In this document: positions 42,284 to 55,663 of the stretch, piece by piece | How positions within the stretch are numbered: position 1 is the first letter of the stretch | Layout of the letters: each line of letters begins with the position of its first letter | Source: Stichopus chloronotus | Lineage: Eukaryota; Echinodermata; Holothuroidea; Aspidochirotida; Stichopodidae | NCBI GenBank assembly: GCA_021234535.1 | Contig: CM037830.1 | Span: 20,887,116 to 20,951,115, forward strand | DNA length: 64,000 nt | Reading direction: 5' to 3' | The notes under the pieces: model-generated | The model's database searches: none | Seen by the model: only the letters and a program-made list of their open reading frames with translations | Told to the model about the DNA's origin: nothing | Position numbers and translations under genes: made by a program

Positions 42284-42611
42284 GTTACCGGACAATTTCT
42301 TCCCGACATCCCCCCACCCCCGACAACTCCCAACGGACAACTCCTACCCGGACAACTTCCCCTTGGACAATTCCTACCCGGACAATTACCAACTAGGACA
42401 ATTTCCTTTCGGATAATTCCAACCCACCCACCCAAAACTTAACCTAACCCTTTCATGAAGGGATTATCGGGGGCGGGGGGGGGGGGGATATGTCCGAAGG
42501 TGCATTGTCAGGTTTGAAAATTGTACGAGGGGGGAGGTTGTCCAAAGGGTAACTCTCCGGGGGTGATTGTCATGGTGGGACTCGTCCCCGGGGGGAGTTC
42601 TCCAGTTACGT
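42284..42611. repeat. Foldback array of CCCGGACAATTCCTA words with central G-run
   Basis: The left side (42284-42425) repeats GGACAAxTxCxxCCC words about every 16 bp. The right side (42505-42611) carries the complementary GTTGTCC and GGGGGAGTTCTCC forms. A run of mostly G at about 42468-42488 lies between. Confidence 0.65.
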
Positions 42612-43203
42612 GAAATATATTGAAAATTATGATAACGTTAATGACTTTCTTAGCATCCTGCGGGTGAATGTCTGCCCATGTTTCTTAATATGTAGGCTAC
42701 AACATACTTAATTGAAAAAACCTATATCAGATAATGTAATCACAAACAGCATGGCAACACTTTGATCTCCAAAAACTGCAGGCATGCAAACATGGAAAGT
42801 GTATTAGGGAAATAACTGCTTTAAGATTATGCAAATCAAATTATTCTTTACCTGCAGTCCGATACCTATATACAATACCTCTTTACTTATTGAAGGAGTT
42901 CTTGATCGAAAATGGCTATTTTAAATGACGCCTTCAAATACATCAATGGTATGAAAGATTTTCTCTAAATTTCTTATTACTTGATTTAATGTCAAAGTCG
43001 AGGTTAGAGGTCAAAGGTCAAATCTGACACTGAACACTTGCATCCGCAACTCCTCCAAGACGGTCGTGTCAAATTTGCTGGGTACTACGTAGCCCATGAT
43101 TGTGTCTCCCATTAAAAGGACATAAGGTCAAAGATCAAACCTCAAATCAGGAAAATGATTTGAAGAAAGTGCATTCTATTTTCCCTGTAGTCATTACGCT
43201 AAA

Positions 43204-43295
43204 TAAACTTTAAACTTGGTAGTTAGTTGTATGGTATGAGATGAAGTGTCCGTGTAATCGATGACGTCATAGGTCAAAGGGCACAGTAATTACAG
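43204..43295 (+). repeat. Dispersed repeat, copy 2
   Basis: A diverged match to the block at about 5990-6090, sharing the words AAACTTGGT, AGATGxxxTGTCCG, CGATGACGT and CATAGGTCAAAGGGCAC. AGGTCAAAGGTCA-type direct repeats occur just upstream, near 43005-43025. Confidence 0.45.
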
Positions 43296-43819
43296 CACAT
43301 AGTGGGTAGGCCTACAGTAGGGTAGGTTCTGCAAGTACAAGGTGTCAGCATAACTTAGTACATCTTTGCTTTTGTTTTCAATGTGACTTAGTTTGTCACC
43401 ATTTGCAGCCATGTTTTGGGCTGAGCGAACTTGTTTTATAAGATTTTCATCTTCCATGTTTTGGTAGTATCCTCATTCGGTATGTTTGAACAATGGCACA
43501 TATACCGTACTAGACAAGGAGTGGGATGTTTACAGTACGTTTTTGCCGGAAAAGTTGTAGTCACACGTAATCATGACCACTACGCACTTCTTAGAACTGT
43601 AACAGAACGCCCAGGACGGTGGCGCGTCGTGTGAGGAAGAAAGGAACTATGAAGAACGTTGGCGCTCATGCGATTTCTGCAGGGGAATACTTGGAAGCGC
43701 GCGCAACTTCTGCATGTGAGAATCACACATCCGTTGAGCGTTTTTTTTTTTTTTTTTCATTGCATGGTCGGGTGTGGCTACCTATGTTTAGTCTGTGTGG
43801 GTGCTGCTTCACCATGGTG

Positions 43820-44451
43820 GCTTAAAGGGAAATCAGGGTTTGACTGAGAAAATTCACCTTTAGTTGATTTTTCTTTCTAAACTGATTGTTCACCGAAATA
43901 TATATGGGGATGTGTTTGAAGGTAGAAGAGACGGTAATTATTGCGTTCAGTACTGTTGAATGAGAACTCTTAATATTTGTTGGATACAAAAATAAACGTT
44001 CATGTACAAGACAAGACAGCCTCCTCTATACGACGACCGATCACAGCGTAAGACTGAGATGACGTTATATGAATCAACATGACCGAATATTTACGGTTCC
44101 CATGCTGTTCTTGCATTGCGCAATGCTGAGTAGACAAGAGTTTAATGATAGTTGATGATACATACAGCACACGTAGGCTACGTACATGAAACTGTTCGGC
44201 CACATCTCCTCATACCGTGAAAAGACGATAGTATTGAATATTCATATTTGCCAGGATTGGATGAATGTGGATGTTGCAGACTCTGGGAGTTCTTCACGGA
44301 TTTATTTGCGAATTTGACTCGTTTCTCGAAATTGTCCACATGTTTTGAGATAATCGTGATCATATTTGTTAGTTATAACTCATTGTACGATACCGGTGGG
44401 AAATTGGAGTGAAATAAATTGTGAAAATAAATCCTGATTTCCCCTTTAAGC
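43820..44451. mobile_element. Element with GCTTAAAGGGAAATCAGG termini (632 bp)
   Basis: The left terminus GCTTAAAGGGAAATCAGG and the right terminus, reverse-complemented GCTTAAAGGGGAAATCAGG, differ by one inserted G. The termini resemble those of the two elements at 40669 and 46165, but the interior is different. No transposase seen. Confidence 0.65.
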
Positions 44452-45254
44452 TAGGCCATAAAAACATGCATGTCGAAGACAAGATAGGGATGAAATATGC
44501 AACTCCGTGGACTACCGCTCTCGTTATAATCGTCACTTGATGGTCGATAAAGTACATTTAACTGGAAGAAACTATCAGGTAGGGTGACGGAGTAGAACCC
44601 ATAATGCCAGTGGCTGATGTTATGTAGTCTACGCTTTACGGTTCTGGAAAGTAACATACGGATGTATTTAACTATACGTCTTTGGTTGTCACTGTACCTC
44701 TAACACACCCACAGAGAAAAAAAAGAAAAAAGAAGGACAATTCAGGAATTGATTAGACCTTGATTTAAACCTGATTGTTTTTACAACGTTTGCCAGGAAG
44801 GGAAAATGTCACGTTTTAGAATCTCCCCACTCACTGTTTTATTTGGTGCAGAACACGTGTCGCCGGAAGGTGTCGCACAAGTATTTGGAAGTGTCCGACG
44901 TGGTTAATGTAAAGCAAACGTTTTGAGGTATGTTTTTATTAATATATTACTTCCACAAATCAAGTATCCCTTTCAGATGAAATAGGGTATAAGTGAAATA
45001 ACTTTCTACATGTTTTGCCTTTTCATGTCATTTTTCCTCCTTTGCTCTTATTTTAGCGACATCCAGAAAACATATAGTGACAAAAATTGTAACTAACTCC
45101 ACACTCTTTAGATAATCCAACATTGGAATTAACATCCTAAATCATAGCCGGTTACTACTTAATGTGACGGAGTTTTTCGCCCTCTGAATTGTTCGGATAT
45201 TCAGTAAAATTACATGCTGATAGATTTCCCCAGCCTGAGGTTAAGAAATACCAC

Positions 45255-46070
45255 TCACTGAATAGGTAATACCCTGACCCACTCATCATTATGGCATGTT
45301 CAATTAAAGGTGACCCACTCCTGTAACGTTCAAGTGAAGGAACCACTCATTGGAGAGCTGATACATTGGACCCACTCATGGCACCTTCATTGAAAAGTAC
45401 AACTCCCTCTGTAGCTGATGCACTGACCCACTCGTGATACCTTTAATTAAAGGTACCATCCACCACGGAGTTCAAGCTGGGTAGCTGATACAGTGGCCCA
45501 CTTATGTCGCCTTCAATGAAAGGAACCAGTCACTCAGCAGGTACGTGATACACGAACCAATTACAACACATTTAAATAAAGGCTTCATTCACTGGGTGAC
45601 TGATACATTGAGCCATTGATGGCACTTCCAATTAAAGGTGCCACCCACTGGGTTGCTGATACATGACCTCTAGTAGCACCTTTAAATAAAAGAACAACTA
45701 ATTGAATAGTTTTTACACTGACCCACCCATTATACCATCGATTGAAGGTAACACTCACCAGGTAGTTGATACACTAACCCTTCATTTAAATGTACAACCC
45801 ACTCATTGAGCATATGATACATGAACCACTCACAACACCTTAAAGTTACCTCTTACCGAGGTAGCTGATACATTGCCCCCTGGTGGCACCTTTGATTCAA
45901 GATGCCACTAGGTGAATTGCTTATACACTAACCCACTCTACTCACAAGGTAGGTGATACATTTATCTACATGTAGTGGCACTTTCAACCAAATGGAAAAG
46001 CAATCATTGGGTAGAGGAAACGTTTACCAACCCACGGCACCTTTAATTAATGATGCCCACTCTTTCCATT
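45255..46070. repeat. Degenerate minisatellite of about 70 bp with palindromic core
   Basis: About eleven units recur, each with GACCCACTCAT, then GGCACCTTTAATTAAAGGTG or a variant, then CCACTCACTGGGTAGCTGATACA. The core CACCTTTAATTAAAGGTG is a palindrome. Units are much diverged and vary in length. Confidence 0.8.
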
Positions 46071-46164
46071 ACCAGCTAAATGTTTACATCTTTTAACCAC
46101 ATAGTTTGAAGACAGTTCGATTTAAGGTGAGCGGTCGACTACCACCCTAAGTTTTCATTTTCAC

Positions 46165-46523
46165 GCTTTAAAGGGAAACAGGGCGTTTGTCTCAGAGAAA
46201 ACATCCATATTTTTGAAACCAATGTTTGTGGACGTAGAATGATAGATTATTCGAAATAAGGAAGGACAGTAGCATTCTTTTCAAGAAATAAGCTCCTCAC
46301 AGGTAGAAATTCAGTTATTTGTTATTCAAAACTAATTTGTTCACCCAAACTTTTCAAAATTCAAATGATGCATCCTCCATTACTCATCACATGCATAATC
46401 TTTTGAGAAGATGAAGCTTTGGTAGATGTTTATTGATGAGACTGAATGGTTTAACAGTGATTACTGCTATTTTCTTTTGAATGTTATGTTGGTGTATTCT
46501 AAACGCCCTATTTCCCTTTAAGC
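46165..46523. mobile_element. MITE with GCTTTAAAGGGAAACAGGGCGTTT termini, copy 2
   Basis: The left terminus GCTTTAAAGGGAAACAGGGC pairs with the right terminus GCCCTATTTCCCTTTAAGC. The interior is related to 40669-41023 in the opposite orientation, with shared blocks around TTATTCGAAATAAGGAAGGA and AATGATGCATC. About 359 bp. Confidence 0.8.
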
Positions 46524-47415
46524 TAATTTGATGTCAATTCTCATTTCATGAGAAGGGATACATAACCTTTTTCACCTGGAGTTACTGGTCGAGTGCACAA
46601 CATGTCGTCGGTAGTAGTATGACACTAAAAGAAACAATGTTTAGTTTTTTACCAATATCCTAGACCAATTATTAGAAATATTTTACTTTATTGATGACAT
46701 ATTTTTCCTTTTTGCCTTCCTTTGAATGTATGCTGCCACTTCACACTTGTTCAATAGTATTTGCCTTTATGTAAAATCAATCTTCGAGGCACCATCTAAA
46801 TACTGCTGATGAAGTCGCAGGTTTTACGGCCATAAGACTGAAAACAAGAGCAACTGTGAAACACATATGTCAAAATGGTGAAACACGGTGACGAATAAAT
46901 CTCCATTGATTTTTTCCCCTATTAAAGACGAAAAGTATGTTAAGCTAATGAAATACGCTTGGCCTGGCTAACTTCTAATCTGCAAGGAAACAGCGTTATT
47001 GAAACTGGACAAAGTTATTCTATTTGTCGATATTTCCACACGATTTTGGCAAGTAACTCCCAAGCCGATGATTCCGGGAAGTAATTTTCTCTAAACTTTT
47101 AGTCCAGATGTCGTAATCCAGAGGGCTGAGGAATAATTAATCAGTACTCGGCACACTTCCTGTGAGAAAAGAGCAAATTCATTAATGGAAAAACAAGAAA
47201 AGTGGAATTTATTTCCAGTGTGTTGAGCAGTACCAGTATCGGCTTAAAAGGAGACAAAAAAAAAATAGATATGAGGAACAAGGGCAGCAAAGTTTAAGGT
47301 ATTAAGGTTGTCCTAATTCCTTGCTGTAGAATCAACATTGTCATAGTTACGTTATTTCATGAGCCTCGGCCACAAATTCATGTAAAGCACGCACTGACAC
47401 GTGAATGTAACTCTT

Positions 47416-47597
47416 GAAAATGACACTACTGACCTAAGAGTTGTTGGCAACTTACATGTGTATAGACTGACATACGTATTTACTTATGTAATATATATAC
47501 TTATGTAATATATATATAATATATGTATATTAAGTATGTAAGTATATCTATATATATGTAAGTTGCCGACATCTCTGGGTCAGTAGTGTCATTTCCA
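47416..47597. mobile_element. Hairpin MITE (about 182 bp)
   Basis: The left arm begins GAAAATGACACTACTGACC and the right arm, reverse-complemented, begins GGAAATGACACTACTGACC. The arms stay similar for about 50 bp through GGCAACTTACAT, then join in a TA-rich centre. Confidence 0.8.
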
Positions 47598-50500
47598 TGA
47601 TGTCACCTGATCATGAAGGATCTGGGAGGGGGGGGGGGGATTGGCATATTATGGGATAAGTCATGACTGTAGGAATACCTTGGCTGTAACGCATAATACC
47701 AGTACAAGACTGCAGATACCAACATTTGCATCTCTCTGCAGGGAGCTGGGAGCAACCTCCCTGATAGGATCGGGAGCTGCTGGAAGACAATAGCCTATAT
47801 TTATGGTATCGTAACACGTTTGTAGGTAGTAGGTCGTCACCGTAGGAGAGGCTAACACAGTTGTCTGTGGTTAACGAAATTTGCAATCAACAGCGAACAG
47901 AGCATGAAAACGAGTCCAGCGTAAGATACTTCAGCTGGTATGAAACGTTCATTTCCTTCCATCGCCAGTAATCTGGAACAAATTGCACCTGTAATATAAA
48001 GATGGCATCTCTTTCACATCTACTGGATTCATTGAGCGTGACTTGTATATTCTGAACCTAGTTTTTTTTTTTAAATAAATAAAAAACGGACGGTCTCGTT
48101 CTGGTCCATGAAAATCTCTAAACCTCATGGCGCAATTCAAAGTCTATTTCATATTTGTCTGAGTTGACGGTATCAGTGGCACAGAAGACAAAAATACGTC
48201 ACCGAGGACTGAGAAAGAACAGTTTAGAGGAAGTGATATATTTCACGTTTGTGCGATGATTATCGACGTTTAATCTATATTTGTAATTTATCAGTACCAG
48301 GGACGGTTTTGTAGTGCAGAATTCGACGGCTAAATGCTTCCTTTTTACATACATAAAGGTTCCGACGAATAATTAAAGTGGCATTTGCTTCAGGTTTTTC
48401 AAAATGTCGTAGAAACTCCTGTGCCCTCAACCAACTGGAAGCAACTTTGAGCATACTGTCATTAAAAATATGTAACTATTGGCTAAATCGTAATTAAACT
48501 GCTGTGATTGTAAAATAATCTCATTATGTGGTCCAATGAATCCCGTTTTGGGATAAGACAGTGCTAGCCCATATTTTTTTGAGAATCAAGTGGCCCTGTT
48601 CTTACGAGATATGATGGTCATTGAATATTTTCCATTTGCGACAGGACTTTATCATGGTCTGGACTATTTATTTCGACAAGGGACCCGGTCTGTCAATCTC
48701 GATCTACTCCAGAGCGCCCCCCCCCCCCATCTATCAGGTACGGGGAGTCCATCTATAAAGTACGGGGAGTCCATTACAAACCGCATGACTAACAGGGGAC
48801 TCTAATTACGAACCATATTATGCGTGTGACTGCCATCTCCGTGATAATCCATATATTTTAATCCAAAGTGGTCCGACAGGGTGAAATTTATTGAAAACAA
48901 TCTTTCTAGTAGACTACGTTTTCTTCGCATTTACGATTGCCATACCTCGGACAGATGAGGTAATTTAGATTTATTGATACACCGTTTCTTTTCAACTTTC
49001 CGTTTCTTTCCAAATTTCCGTTTACAAGTTTGTATAGACCTAAAGACAAAGAACGGTTTTAATTGGAGCTGCTGATACCGTTTATCCTGACTCTTACATA
49101 TTTTTTAAAGCAAGAAAGGGGGAAAAAACGAAAATCAAACCAAAAGACGAAAGTCCTCAGTAACGCGTTTCTTACGAAAGAATTTCTTTAGTGACAATCC
49201 ATTTGGATTATACAACACATTAATCACATTGGAAAAATGTTGAGCTTTAGTGTGTAACACCGTCAGTTTCAATTTAAGGTTGTATCTCTTTCATCGCCAT
49301 TAAAAGCACTGACACACACAACGTCACTTCCATTTAACTCATTTCATGGAAGGTGAAAGTACAGCGTATGCCAAACAGAAGACGAATATTTGTATATGAA
49401 AATATGGTTTCTGAAGTAATATCTCCACGTCGCTTTAATCTAGAGTGACCATTAAATTTGACAATTTGACATATTAAAAGGTTAAAAGAGGAGAAATCAG
49501 GCTACTACCTACCCAGCAGTGTGGACACGCGGTCGGTGACCGTGTTTCGAAAGGGTCAAATGCAACAAAGTGCACACCGTCGGGAGGGGGGGGGGCAATA
49601 ATACTTTGTAGGAAACATGCCGGAAACATATTGGAATGGACTATGAAGCAAAACAAAACTGAAACTTCTCTTCGAGTAAGAGGAAAATCGAACAAATTCC
49701 GAATCTTAAAAGGTTACAAACTGGCAATACAGAGAAGGGGCATTTCTGCAGTATCTTGGTTAACTTTATCTCTATTGCCTTTCATTTTCCGAAGATACAC
49801 ATGTTGACCATAGCCCGGCATTTCAAGGCATGATCCAAGTAAGTTGTGCAATCGAAGTTGGTCATAAAAGCCGTTCGCATTAAAGCAGTGTCATGTGGTT
49901 GTCCTGAGTAAGTGGATCTGTTTCCAAGTTGACATTTTGCATCCATCAATGTAAAAGGCAATTCGAGTTGTCCGATTGTAATTGAAAATCGATTTGAATC
50001 ACAAGATAAAATAAGTAATCGATAAAATCAAGATAAAACACATAAGAAGAGGAATTTCCCATCAAAAGGCAACATTACACAGCGTAAGGCGGTGCGTACA
50101 ATAGCTTGAAGATAAAGAAAACGTAATCCTTATTAAGTACTAAGTGGACCTTTTCAGAGACAGTTGAGTAAGTCATGTAATTAAGAATTATCTAGGACAG
50201 TCAGGTCGGTTGTCATGTATTAAAGCTGGTCGTCAACTACGTCATAAGCCTCAGAGATCAGAGTCAATTACATCATAATGGCCGCGCCCTTCATATACAA
50301 GCATACTGTTAGAAACTCTGTGGGGAGGGAAGTTTGAACATACCATGTTGCCCATTAGAAGTTCATTTCAAAAGGTCAAGAATATGAATGAAAATGGTTT
50401 GAAATGGCTTAAATAAGACATGTTCCTTGACTGGAATTCCCCTTTATTAATGTACATGGTCATAACTGAAGACTGGTTTGGATAAAGCAAACCCAGAATG

Positions 50501-51633
50501 ATACACATTACGTTAAGGAAGGTAAAGGTAATTCCATTAATTTATTCATAATTCTAGCAATAAATTCTCCTAAGTCTACCGACCAATTTCTGGTATTACC
50601 TGAGTCAGTTACTTTTCTCGTTCTTACTCATATCGAGTTTCAATCATCTTCCAGTTTAGTTGTTTGTAATTATGAACACTTACACATTCTTGCAGAGACC
50701 GATGTACTGATGTACGATGAAAATGTCCAGAGGGCTTATCATTGTAACTATTTGTTTTCTCATTCTTTAATTCAAGACATCTTATCAACTGTCTTTCTCT
50801 AAGCCTGTGCATCACTCTCTGACGTCATGTGGACGGAACATAATCAGCCGCACATGCCATGCATACGTGAGTCATCCTCCTCTGAGAATGAGAAAATAAA
50901 GGAAAACTTAGAGGAAGAATAAATCAAACGACATTAAAGTAATAATAAAATGGAAAGAACCCCCAGGGTTCGTGATCATGCATACTGTGTGATTTACAGT
51001 AACGAAAAATGACTTTTTGTTTGAAGACTTTCACTGTGGTTTTCTGATGAAAATTCTATTGAATAATTTCTGCCTATCTGCTGACACATTACACACTGGT
51101 TAACTCGGTATCATGATTGCACGTGCTAGGAAAACTGAGCGTCATGTTGATAATGAGATCAGCAATATGATACCACACGTGTGATAACATCACATGTGGC
51201 CGAATTCAACCATTGCAAATTCGTCATAGGAAACAATATAAAAATTTCGTCTCATCTTTCAAAAGTAACTGATCGCAAAAAAAAAAAGAAAAAGAAAGAA
51301 AGAAAGAAAAACAGACGGCAGAGAAGAGAGAAATGAAAACGTTATAAAACGTTGGCGGGAAAATCATCCATCTGTAAGTTTGACAGGTTGATATCAAATA
51401 TATACTCCCGACGTACACTGACTTACAATGTCTATAGTTTTACATCTGTGGTATGTGTTTTCGCGTTCTCTAATTTTTACATAAATTCAGGTGGAAGTGT
51501 TACCGGCCATCTGCCCCGTGCATTATTTGTTTCTGGACGAATCGTTGCCAGGTGCGGCGCAGGACTCACGGAAGGCTGATTTTTAGTTAATGAAGTTACC
51601 TGCCTATAAATTATTCACACGGCTGCTGGTATA

Positions 51634-51999
51634 ATGGCAAAGAGACGTCTGCTAAACATTTTTTTAAAGATATTATATGGCATTAGTGTAATAAAAAGCA
51701 ATTGTACCGATGGGGGAGGATGCATGTTGGGAACTGTTGGGTCTGAAATGATTGTAGGCGTGTTAATGACAGGTGAGGTAGAGAGCTCGTATATGCTAGT
51801 GTACGTAGCGGTACCAACCATTGTGAATGAGTCTGTTCTGTTGGACGTGGAACTCAATCATACCCCTATACGACTAAGACACGGCAATGAGGTAGAAAAG
51901 CTCAGTGACAAAGGTCAGCCATGGGAATTTTACCGAATGATCACATGTGAACCGTGGCATGCAGTTGAATCCTCCTTTTTAAAGAGACTTTCATGTTAA
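51634..51999 (+). other. Unassigned open reading frame (121 codons)
   Basis: The longest plus-strand open frame in this part of the window. It starts with an ATG and a short hydrophobic stretch and has N-linked sequons. I recognise no family, see no flanking splice logic, and this length can occur by chance in AT-rich DNA. Listed as a candidate only. Confidence 0.12.
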
Positions 52000-54900
52000 T
52001 GTTCAATAAGGAAAGCAAGCTACAGAAGTGAGTTGGATCACTTGTAAAGGAAATATTTCAACTCATTTTGAATTCAGTCTATTTCTGCCATTATCAGATA
52101 ATACCGTATGTAATAAATATATCACAAGGTATTTCACCAAACTGAGACAAATGAGAGAAAAATGAGCAATTGATCCGTTAGGGTTGTCTGAAATAAGCTT
52201 TGCCTTTCTAATCTGTTTTCTTTATGAAGAAATTACAAGTGAACTAATGACAAGCATTAAATGAGAAAAATTCAGAGCAGAGGAAAGAGTAACAAAACAA
52301 AAATAAGATTGAAATTTCATACTTACTGAATCGACACAACAATCTGTAACCAGATAATGGATTGACAAGTATCCGATCTTACTTTTCAAATACGATATTT
52401 TTATCATCATGATTTGCAAAACCTAGAAACGTGCTATTGTTTTATTATTATTCCTTTTTTTTTGCCTTGCATATTGGTACAGTACTTTAGGCCTTTCCAC
52501 TAAGTGTAAGGTAACCTTTGTGAAATGCTGTACAATATCTGTTATGGTCAAATTAAATTTGGAAGATGAAATCATTGTTTGTTTATTTATAAAGATTTGT
52601 CAGCAGATTACGTCATCACAGTGCGTTGTCTAACATGATGTCAGGACTGCTCTAAAATATTCAGCAGACCCTTTCCATGCTCGATCACACATGTATTGCA
52701 TATGGACATGACACCTTATACCCAATGCCATGCGGTTCAAGAACGCGTAGACATACAGGACTGGCGTAGCTGGATTACTTTACGAGACCTATGTTTAATT
52801 GACCATGTGGATCATCCCTGATCGAACCTGACCTAAGGCGATGAGGTCTTGCAACAAGTTTAACCTCACTAAAACAAATAGTGGTGTGGTTGCAGAAAAT
52901 GGCGTTTTAACGTCGACAATTCGGCATGATGTGACAATGTATCACAGATTCGTAATTTGACGATAAAATGAGCAAAACAGTAATCTTTTCGGCTGCTTCA
53001 TACACTATCACCTATCTTTGCCAGTTCTGCGAGAAATTTGGTCCTCATATTCAATACTAACAGAGCATGATCTTGTAACACAGCGCATGCTCTATGGCCT
53101 GGTAAATTTTTGGACGTTTTGTTATGCCGGAAAGATTTATGTAAAAAAATCATATTTGACAGCACAAGGGGCAAGAGCTAATTTTCTTCCAAAGAAGAGT
53201 AATTCAGACATGCAGCAATATGGTAACCGTTTAAATGAACTCTGGATATCGTTGTGCTTAAACCTTCAGCAAAGTGTTATAATTGGCGATGGTCACTAAA
53301 ATTATAGTACTTCCTTTTACCCATATGTAGTTCTATTAGACACCGACCAGTCTCAGTCACGGTCAGCCAAATGACTAGAATTATGTACGCAGTCTTTACT
53401 AACCTTTACCGGCAAGGGGGCCTCCGCGGGTTACCTCTAAAGGTAGAAGAGGGGACATTTTCAAAATTAACGTTAACTTATCGCAAGCGAAACGTCCACT
53501 GAGTAACGAATGAATAACAGCTATACAGGATATCCAGTTAAAGAAAGAGAATGGCTCATCAGCAAATAGGGTATGGCAACATTTGCTCGTTCGGTGTTTA
53601 GTGTTCGATGAAACAAGTTTGTGCTTGAGAAAGTTTAACAAAGTTTCGAGGATACATTTGATTGAAAATTCTTCAAAATCGTAATGATATGTAACCCACA
53701 CTGCTCTATTTTGAGCATTGTAGATGTATTTAAAAGCTGAGTGAATCAAATGTCGAAAACACAAAACTCTTCCCTGTTCCTTGTATATGGAATGGCACTA
53801 TTTTGTTCTGATTGTAAATAATTTCGGATTACTCTTAATTACGACCCTAGAGTAAGTGGTATAACGTCAGTCATACTTTAAGCCATTTTAAATAAACGGA
53901 ATGTCACGTGATGTACACCGTAGTTGCAGTAACCATCCGCTAAACGAAAACTGATTTCCCTTTCACTTGCTTGTGAATCACCCCCCCCCCCCCCAGAAAA
54001 GAAGGTAGGAAGTACGTAATAGCTTTCCATAGGTCTATTTAAGTTTGGGACTAAAATTCTGCTTACATTAAACACTAAGTTTTGTGTTGAAGAAGTAATC
54101 ATCTGAGAATTATAATAAGGGATGAAAATGTCACACGATAACGTGGAAGAGGTGACTCAAAGTTATATTAGGTGGTCCAGTTTTCAGCCTTTGGGATTGG
54201 TCCAAATAATCTTGAAGGCCTCGGTTTATCAGCAATTAAGAGAACAAAAAATAAACAAAAAATTGGGATACGCATGTGCCGTACTCAATGCTCATTAATC
54301 CGTAAGACACTTAACTAGGTAGCGATTAATCGTCCTTAAATTACATAATCAACAACAGTAATTAGGGAAACAAGCTATTTCTGCCGGGAATCATTTGATA
54401 CCGCCCTTTCAATCATATCTTATCAACTTCAGTGATCAACTATTGCTGCCTTGCATATGTTCCCGTTTCACATCTTGTTACGTGCGACTTTTATGAATCT
54501 AATAACATTAATCTACGGATCCCGTGTTGTGCTACAACAGGACGGCTCATCGCAACCTTTGCGACCCACGTACCTGTATGCGTTGGAAGACCTACATAGG
54601 GGATTAATCATTGGCCGAGTGTGTCTACCTGTCAAATAGGAACTACCTACTTATGCATTGTTTTCGCCACGAAAGACGTCATTTCACGCCTTCAGTTGTC
54701 AGTCAAACGGCCGCCGGCCCTCTAGACGTGAACTTCCCCTGAAATGTGAATGTCGCCGAGCACGCACGGGGCTTGCAACGAGCCGATACAGTGGCACTGA
54801 AATGCAATTTTGCCTTATTGAGGCCGATCTCCGTTCCAGTAGTGATCGCTTTACCGTGAAGTGAAAACAGGAAGTACGTCCCAAGGTTGTCTCCCTCTCT

Positions 54901-55605
54901 TGTTTATTCAAATCGAGCCTGTGTAATCTCGACAACTGTTTGGATTATCATCATAATTCATTGAGAGACCTCTCGCAAAATCCTGAACTGAGTATCATTT
55001 TCTTTCTTATTCTCATCCCTCCCATTGTTTTTTTTTGTCTTGTTTCTTTAATTGGACTCCTGTCAGTTTTCAGTTCAGCATCTACTTCGAGTGATGCCCC
55101 GTTACTTTCTTCAGATGCAGCTACACCGTCTCCTCATCTTGCATGGGATATTGGCTGTTTTGTTGTTCCACTCATCAAACCAGAAGCAGAAGAGACAAGG
55201 ATAAGACAAAGAAGGACTCGTTTCGAATTATTATCTTTATTCATTTATGTTAGTCTCATTCGAGCGGACCGGTGATTTTCTTTTTTATAACATATTGCAC
55301 ATTACTATCAAAGTATGTGATCCAATCCTATAGTCATAAAAAACTTTTTTTTACGGCAACTCAATCGGAAACTATCACATTAGGTGAATAACCTCCAATA
55401 GCTGATGTTCTCCTTAACAAGCGACTGAAGTCGGTGAAACCGTTGCTAGGTTATTAGAAATAACTTAGCGGGAGAAATATTTTTGGTACCCATATTCTAT
55501 CGACCATATAGCCTACAAACGGGAATCCAGTTCAGGCCATTCTCATTCTCTGGAGAAGGTGCTGCTGAGTCAGTGAGTCGATAAAAGGAGAAGGCAGCTT
55601 CTAAA

Positions 55606-55663
55606 ATGGAGTTTATTATCGCTAAATTTGCCATCGTATATCTTTTGAGCTGCTATTTAATTG
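55606..55663 (+). CDS. Probable first coding exon (signal peptide) of a second gene, partial
   Basis: An ATG with A at -3 and G at +4 opens 19 codons of a hydrophobic signal-peptide-like sequence (basic K7, then a run of aliphatic and aromatic residues to I19), followed by TTG/GTAAGT, a consensus donor in phase 1. This is the same design as exon 1 of the receptor at 8627: short signal exon, phase 1, then a large intron. It could start a tandem paralogue or any other secreted or membrane protein. No downstream exon in the right phase was recognised in the remaining 8.3 kb, so the gene continues past the window or this call is wrong. Confidence 0.4.

Larger units (their letters stand above)
36521..55605. 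other. Repeat-rich intergenic region
   Basis: Nineteen kilobases with no supported gene on either strand. Open frames here are short, lack domain features, and many lie in repeats. Listed separately are an interleaved inverted repeat, a tandem duplication, word-based foldback arrays, three elements with related termini, a minisatellite and a MITE. Between these (for example 48200-55500) I see nothing beyond homopolymer runs and simple A/G-rich DNA at 51279-51311. Confidence 0.5.

Noticed and set aside
42437..42455. A telomere-like AACCTAACCC word
   Set aside because: A single short occurrence inside a pyrimidine-rich array; not a telomeric repeat.
55579..55589. A GATAAAAGG word as TATA box for the second gene
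   Set aside because: It lies only about 20 bp before the start codon, so a start site 30 bp downstream would fall after the ATG.
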